Assembly (NCBI GenBank): GCA_036936605.1
Contig: JAUPFV010000002.1
Span: forward strand, 271,630,770 to 271,694,769
Origin: Limnanthes douglasii subsp. nivea
Lineage: Eukaryota; Streptophyta; Magnoliopsida; Brassicales; Limnanthaceae
Direction of reading: 5' to 3'
DNA: 64,000 nucleotides
Below, piece after piece: positions 59,965 to 64,000 of the stretch. The notes below the pieces were generated by a model. It had not been told where the DNA came from and ran no database searches. It saw nothing but the letters and a program-made list of their open reading frames with translations. The position numbers and the translations under genes are program-made. Numbering within the stretch: the stretch's first letter is position 1; each line of letters opens with the position of its first letter.

Positions 59965-60315
59965 TCAATATTCCAGGGGGTGATTCAAAACCCTTCCATC
60001 CTTATCTTGAAGCCGGTATGTCCCAGGCTTAAGCTTTTCACTGACCACATAGGGTCCTTCCAAATATGGAGCTAGCTTGTCGAACTGCTTCTCCTTAGTG
60101 TGTATGAAGACTTTCCTTAATACTTTATCTCCTGGCTGAAAATCCCTTCTTTTAACTTTGGAAGCAAACCTGCTTCTCATCAGGCCTTGATAGTGTGTGG
60201 CTCTGAGGTGAGCTTTAACCCTTCTTTCCTCCACCAAGTCAAGTTGGCCTCTTACTGCTACTTCGTTAGCGTGTTCAGAGAAATTATGAACTCAAAAAGA
60301 AGGAAGAGTAGCCTC
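59965..60315 (-). pseudogene. Integrase C-terminal part, downstream of the solo LTR
   Basis: 60237-59965 is open: RATHYQGLMRSRFASKVKRR, DFQPGDKVLRKVF and LAPYLEGPYVVSEKLKPGTY, the SH3-like C-terminal domain usual in Tat integrases. The stretch up to 60315 belongs to the same gene but has a stop near 60295. Separated from the catalytic core by the inserted LTR. Confidence 0.8.
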
Positions 60316-60735
60316 TGATATGGTTTATTTTTGTCTGAGGGTAAGTTTGTAACTTTTGTCTAGAGTTTTGTGGAATTTTGAGAGTATTTAATGTTTGGGT
60401 AGAATGTAGAGGGAGAATTGAGCTGCCTGGTTGTATTTAATTTTCATTACCCTCATTTAATGTTGGTGGTTAGGTATTTATACCCTTATATTTGGGCCTC
60501 ATGGGCTTTCAGGTCATGTTTAATGGATTCGGGTCGAGTTTAAAGACCCATTAGTTCTAAGTAGGTAAATAGGCAGCTTAGTCAAAAAGTGATTAGGTTT
60601 TAAGTACTTTAGTTCTGTTCGGATAGTTCAGTGGATGATAGTTGTCCGAACTGCCCTTGTCCGGTGAGGTGGACATTGTTCGAATTGACCCTGTCCGGTT
60701 CCCATAAAGGGTGGTGACAGAATCCGGACTCATCA
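60316..60735 (-). repeat. Solo LTR inserted in integrase, with 5-bp target duplication
   Basis: 420 bp from TGATGAGTCCGG to CCATATCA on the minus strand, flanked by GCCTC at 60311-60315 and 60736-60740. Homologous to the LTR of its host element (58451-58826), including the TATAAATA core. No internal sequence, so it results from LTR-LTR recombination after insertion. Confidence 0.9.
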
Positions 60736-61632
60736 GCCTCTATGGGAGTTATGGCATCCATTCCATACACTAAAGCAAAGGGAGATTCTTGTGTTGCAGC
60801 CCCAAGAGTAGTTCGGTAGGCCCATAATACTTCTTGTAGATAACTTGGCCATTTTCTAGCAGCTCCCTTTAAATTATTTTTAAGACCGGACAAGATGGTC
60901 CTGTTAGCCACTTCGACCTGACCATTTGCTTGTGGGTGGAAAGGAGAGGAGAAACAATGTTGTACGCCTCTAGAGGCGCAAAAATTCTTCATTTCCTTGT
61001 TGTCGAACTGTGGCCCATTGTCTGTGGTGATCTTTTGTGGAATTCCAAATCTGCAACAAATATTGGATAAGATGAATTTTATAACAGCTTTCGATGTCGT
61101 ACTTGCCAATGGAGCTGCTTCTATCCACTCGGAGAAGTAATCAATAGCAACAACTATAGTTCTGCACCCTCCGGATGTCATAGGTAGAGGCCCTACTAAA
61201 TCCAGCCCCCAACGAGCAAAAGGTATTGGTTCAGAAATTGACTCTAAAGGGATAGTTGGGATATGAATTTCATTGCTGTATCTTTGGCATGGGTCACACT
61301 TTTTTACCAACTCCTTAGCATCTTGCATTATGGAGGGCCATCATTATCCAGCTAACAACACTCTTCTTGTTAGAGCCCTGAACCCACAGTGGGCTGATCC
61401 CTCACCATCATGTAGTTCGGAGAGCACTATTTGGGACTCCTCGACTCCCAGACACGTATGAGGGGTTTACTATAGGATTTTTTTTATAAAGAACATCCCG
61501 TAGGATGACAAAACCACGAGCCTTGTATTTTATTTTTCTTGCCATTACTTTCTCCGGAGGCAAGATGCCATCTGAGAGATATTGAAGGATTGGAAATCTC
61601 CGATCTTGGGGTTTTTTGACTTGTATATTCAA
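60736..61632 (-). pseudogene. Gypsy integrase zinc domain and catalytic core
   Basis: 61632-61408 and, after a frame change, MQDAKELVKKCDPCQRYSNE (zinc-binding end). The core is intact: FARWGLDLVGPLP (Asp), ITTDNGPQFD (Asp), HPQANGQVEVANRTI (Glu), then WAYRTTLGAATQESPFALVY. The frame reads into the solo LTR after GMDAITPIEA. Strand transfer would need the C-terminal part now beyond the LTR. Confidence 0.9.
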
Positions 61633-61677
61633 ACTTTCTTCTTCCTTATCCGGATTGATTTGAATAGATGGGCACTC

Positions 61678-62110
61678 TTACACATGTATCCAAGGGTAGG
61701 ACTCTGAGTAGGCTATGGTTGCCAAAGATTCGGCTAGCGTATTTTCTGTTCGGGCTATGTGCTCATAGGTGATGCTTTTGAAATTGAGTGCTACTTCTTT
61801 AAGGATGAACAAATATTTAATCAGCTGCTCTTTCTTGGCCTCAGATTGACCCTGTGCATGATGGATAAGAAATTGAGAATCACTCATTAACCTGACCCTT
61901 TTAGCTCCACAGATGAGAGCTAATTTTAAACCAGCTATAACAGCTTCATATTCAGACTCATTATTGGAAGCCCTGAAGGAAAAACATATAGCTTGGTACA
62001 TTCTGTCACCGTACGGAGAGGTTAAACATATCCCAGCACCACATCCCATGGTACTTGATCCACCATCAGTCCGGACGACCCATATTTTTTTTGTCTTTTA
62101 CACCGGTTGC
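61678..62110 (-). CDS. Second (archaeal-type) RNase H of the Tat-like element
   Basis: 123 codons are open from 62049; the true domain begins a little upstream (VRTDGGSST, about 62075) in the same frame. FSFRASNNESEYEAVIAGLK, RVRLMSDSQFLIHHAQGQSE and EHIARTENTLAESLATIA give the active-site D, E, D and final region. It is separated from the main RT frame by a slip at an A/T run near 62086-62093. Confidence 0.85.
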
Positions 62111-63523
62111 TTTCTTAGTATCTCTATCTGAATGGAACTCAACTAAGAAATCAGCCACAATTTTGGCTTTGACTGCTGTTCGAGGAGCAAAATCAATATC
62201 GTAGTCTCCCAGCTCTACTGACCACTTGGTCATTCTACTTGAAATGTCAGATTTTTGGAGAACATTTTTCAACGGAAAAGAAGTCCGTACGACGATAGAA
62301 TGAGCCTGAAAATAGGGCCTCATTTTCCTTGCAGCAACTACCAGGGCCAATGCCAATTTTTCAAGCTTCAAATATCGTTTTTCCGCATCTATCAAGCTTT
62401 TGCTGATATAATACACCGGACGAGGATAATTGTCCACCTCTTTTACCAATACTGCACTTATTGCACAATCAGAAACGGCTAAATACACATAAAGGGTTTC
62501 TCCATCAACAGGTTTAAACAGAGTCTTGGGGGAAGAAAAATGCTTCTTAATTTCATCGAAGGCCTCATCACACTTCGGGGACCAGTTGAAGTCCTTTGCA
62601 CCTTTCAAAGTTTGAAAAAACGGGGCACACCTGTCCGAAGACCTTGAAATAAAACGGTTTAGTGCAGCCAGCCTCTCAATCAATCGTTGTACCTCTTTAA
62701 TATTCTGAGGAGGATCCATTTGCAGTAAAGCATTAAGCTGGTCTGGATCAGGTTGTATCCCTTTCTCGCTTATCACATACCCCAAAAATTTCCCGGACTG
62801 CACTTCAAAAACGCACTTTTCTGGGTTTAACTTTAAATTTACTTTCACCAAGTTAGCAAAAGTTTCTTGGAGATCTGTCAAGTGTAGCTCTTCGTCCATA
62901 CTTTTCACCATCATATCATCGATGTAAACTTCCATGTTTCTTCCAATTTGATCAGCAAAGGCCTTGTTTACCAACCTCTGATAAGTAGCCCCAACATTTT
63001 TTAATTCAAACGGCATTACTTTGTAACAATGGAAGCCCCTATCAGTAACAAATGTGGTATGTTCTTGATCCTTTGGATCCACTTGAATCTGATTATACCC
63101 GGAGAAGGCATCCATAAAAGACAACAGCTTGTTTCCAGAAGTGGAGTCCACCAACTGATCAATTCGGGGAACCAGATATAAATATTTTGGGCAAGCCCTA
63201 TTGACATCTATGAAATCGATGCACATACGCCACTTGCCATTTTTCTTTTTTACCAACACTGGATTGGCTGTCCATAAAGGGTATTGAGATTCCTTTATGT
63301 GCCCCATTTTAGTAAGCCGGTTAACCTCTTGAACTATGACATCATCCTTCTCCTTAGAAAAGGCTCTCCTCCTTTGTACAATAGGTGTTATGTCTCTTCG
63401 GATGGATAACTGGTGTGATATAATGTTTGCTGGTACTCCGGTTACATCAGCATTGCACCAAGCAAAGACGTGTTGATGGTCTTTCAAGAAACCTAACATT
63501 TTACCCTTTAATTCCGAAGTCAT
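62066..63523 (-). CDS. Gypsy reverse transcriptase and RNase H, long open frame (485 aa)
   Basis: Starts within the polyprotein at MTSELKGKMLGFLKDHQHVF. RT blocks: NPVLVKKKNGKWRMCIDFID, LLSFMDAFSGYNQIQVDPKD, YKVMPFELKNVGATYQRL and EVYIDDMMVKS with the YIDD catalytic box (about residue 205). Connection: LNPEKCVFEVQSGKFLGYVI. RNase H from about 300: APFFQTLKGAKDFNWSPKCD, YLAVSDCAISAVLVKE, MTKWSVELGDYDIDFAPRTA. It ends in a frame slip at a homopolymer that separates it from the second RNase H. No stops over 1.4 kb, so a recent or selected copy. Confidence 0.92.
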   Translation of the reverse strand: MTSELKGKMLGFLKDHQHVFAWCNADVTGVPANIISHQLSIRRDITPIVQRRRAFSKEKDDVIVQEVNRLTKMGHIKESQYPLWTANPVLVKKKNGKWRMCIDFIDVNRACPKYLYLVPRIDQLVDSTSGNKLLSFMDAFSGYNQIQVDPKDQEHTTFVTDRGFHCYKVMPFELKNVGATYQRLVNKAFADQIGRNMEVYIDDMMVKSMDEELHLTDLQETFANLVKVNLKLNPEKCVFEVQSGKFLGYVISEKGIQPDPDQLNALLQMDPPQNIKEVQRLIERLAALNRFISRSSDRCAPFFQTLKGAKDFNWSPKCDEAFDEIKKHFSSPKTLFKPVDGETLYVYLAVSDCAISAVLVKEVDNYPRPVYYISKSLIDAEKRYLKLEKLALALVVAARKMRPYFQAHSIVVRTSFPLKNVLQKSDISSRMTKWSVELGDYDIDFAPRTAVKAKIVADFLVEFHSDRDTKKATGVKDKKNMGRPD

Positions 63524-63599
63524 CTTGGATCCTATCTTGACATTTTTTCCTTCAGCCAGAGAGTGAGTTTCAGCTTCTTCAACCGGTATTAAAACACCA

Positions 63600-64000
63600 T
63601 AGGTCTCTCTGGGGTCATCAATTTCACCCTCTCCCCCAGAGGGACCCTTAAACTGCTATTCCTCATTGATCCGGACTGCCCCCAATGTTCGTGGGGCCAA
63701 TGTTGTCGCATAACACTCCCTTGCTACCTTTTGGATGCTTCAAATAACTCCAACTTCTCCTTGCACAACATACTTCAAACACTGGTGGACTGTTGAAGCC
63801 ACAACATGCATCCTGGAAAGCCAAGATCTCCCCAGAATAGCATTATAACAAGTGGGACAATCCACCACAACAAAAAGTATTCTAACCATCTTTTTAAAAG
63901 GTCCATTGCCCAACAAAACCTCCTCCTCGAACTCTCCGATCACATCTGCTGAGCTTCCAGTGAAACCCACAATTGATCTGTTCGAACGCTGAATTACTGT
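63600..64000 (-). pseudogene. Gypsy protease C-terminal part, runs off the window
   Basis: 63970-63740: MGFTGSSADVIGEFEEEVLL, VVVDCPTCYNAILGRSWLSR and MHVVASTVHQCLKYVVQGEV, the same order as in 45194-45682. The DTGSS active site would lie just beyond 64000. A stop lies before the RT frame. Confidence 0.8.

Larger units (their letters stand above)
58451..64000 (-). mobile_element. Ty3/gypsy Tat-like element with antisense gene remnant, minus strand, 5' part outside
   Basis: From the right: protease, RT-RNase H, second RNase H, integrase (split by a solo LTR), 3' UTR, antisense remnant on the plus strand, polypurine tract, 3' LTR. gag and 5' LTR lie beyond 64000. Frames are long and well conserved, so it is one of the youngest elements here. 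Confidence 0.85.

Overview
The window looks like a repeat-rich intergenic stretch of a eudicot plant nuclear genome. It is AT-rich, full of plant-type Ty1/copia and Ty3/gypsy LTR retrotransposons, and has plant-style PBS, PPT and LTR signals. I find only one convincing host gene: an intronless WD40 gene of the JINGUBANG type at 27167-28450 (minus strand). Most of the rest is transposable elements in successive states of decay, several nested in each other. I saw no tRNA, rRNA or CRISPR.

Layout. 1-2546: the 3' part of a plus-strand Tat-like gypsy element. Its 3' LTR (2164-2546) is preceded by an antisense, spliced gene with its own promoter. It sits in a minus-strand plant LINE (2547 to about 5600). 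5600-12370: AT-rich sequence with a gypsy protease relic, a hAT terminus, a dead hAT transposase and an unrecognised coding relic. 12372-16653: a dead copia element with both LTRs, PBS and PPT. 16654-21430: microsatellite, a 1.4 kb probable DNA-transposon insertion, and a ~60 bp-period minisatellite. 21430-24413: a second, minus-strand copia relic. 26305-26718: a Mutator-type MITE with a 9-bp target duplication. 27167-28450: the WD40 gene. About 29640-39760: a large decayed Mutator-like locus with a Ulp1-like cysteine-protease relic (plus) and a mudrA-type transposase relic (minus). Both are pervaded by hundreds of bases of a dispersed TCTCGCAT-type repeat lying mostly in intron-like sequence. 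About 41410-54850: an old plus-strand gypsy element split by a younger minus-strand gypsy element (about 43300-48155). 54850-58450: AT-rich sequence with a direct repeat and a 600 bp fold-back element. 58451-64000: a minus-strand Tat-like gypsy element with a large open RT-RNase H reading frame. Its integrase gene is split by a solo LTR of the same family with a perfect 5-bp target duplication.

Two patterns deserve most attention. First, three separate gypsy elements carry a gene, or its remains, on the strand opposite pol, between integrase and the 3' LTR. Two of them (left and right ends) share a related upstream region with TATA box and TCCGGA motifs; a G-box occurs in the left and middle ones. 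The antisense protein carries a 'putative gypsy-type transposon' domain. Second, the ~10 kb TCTCGCAT repeat field keeps one chromosomal orientation through two convergent genes, and its variants look like CpG-deamination products.
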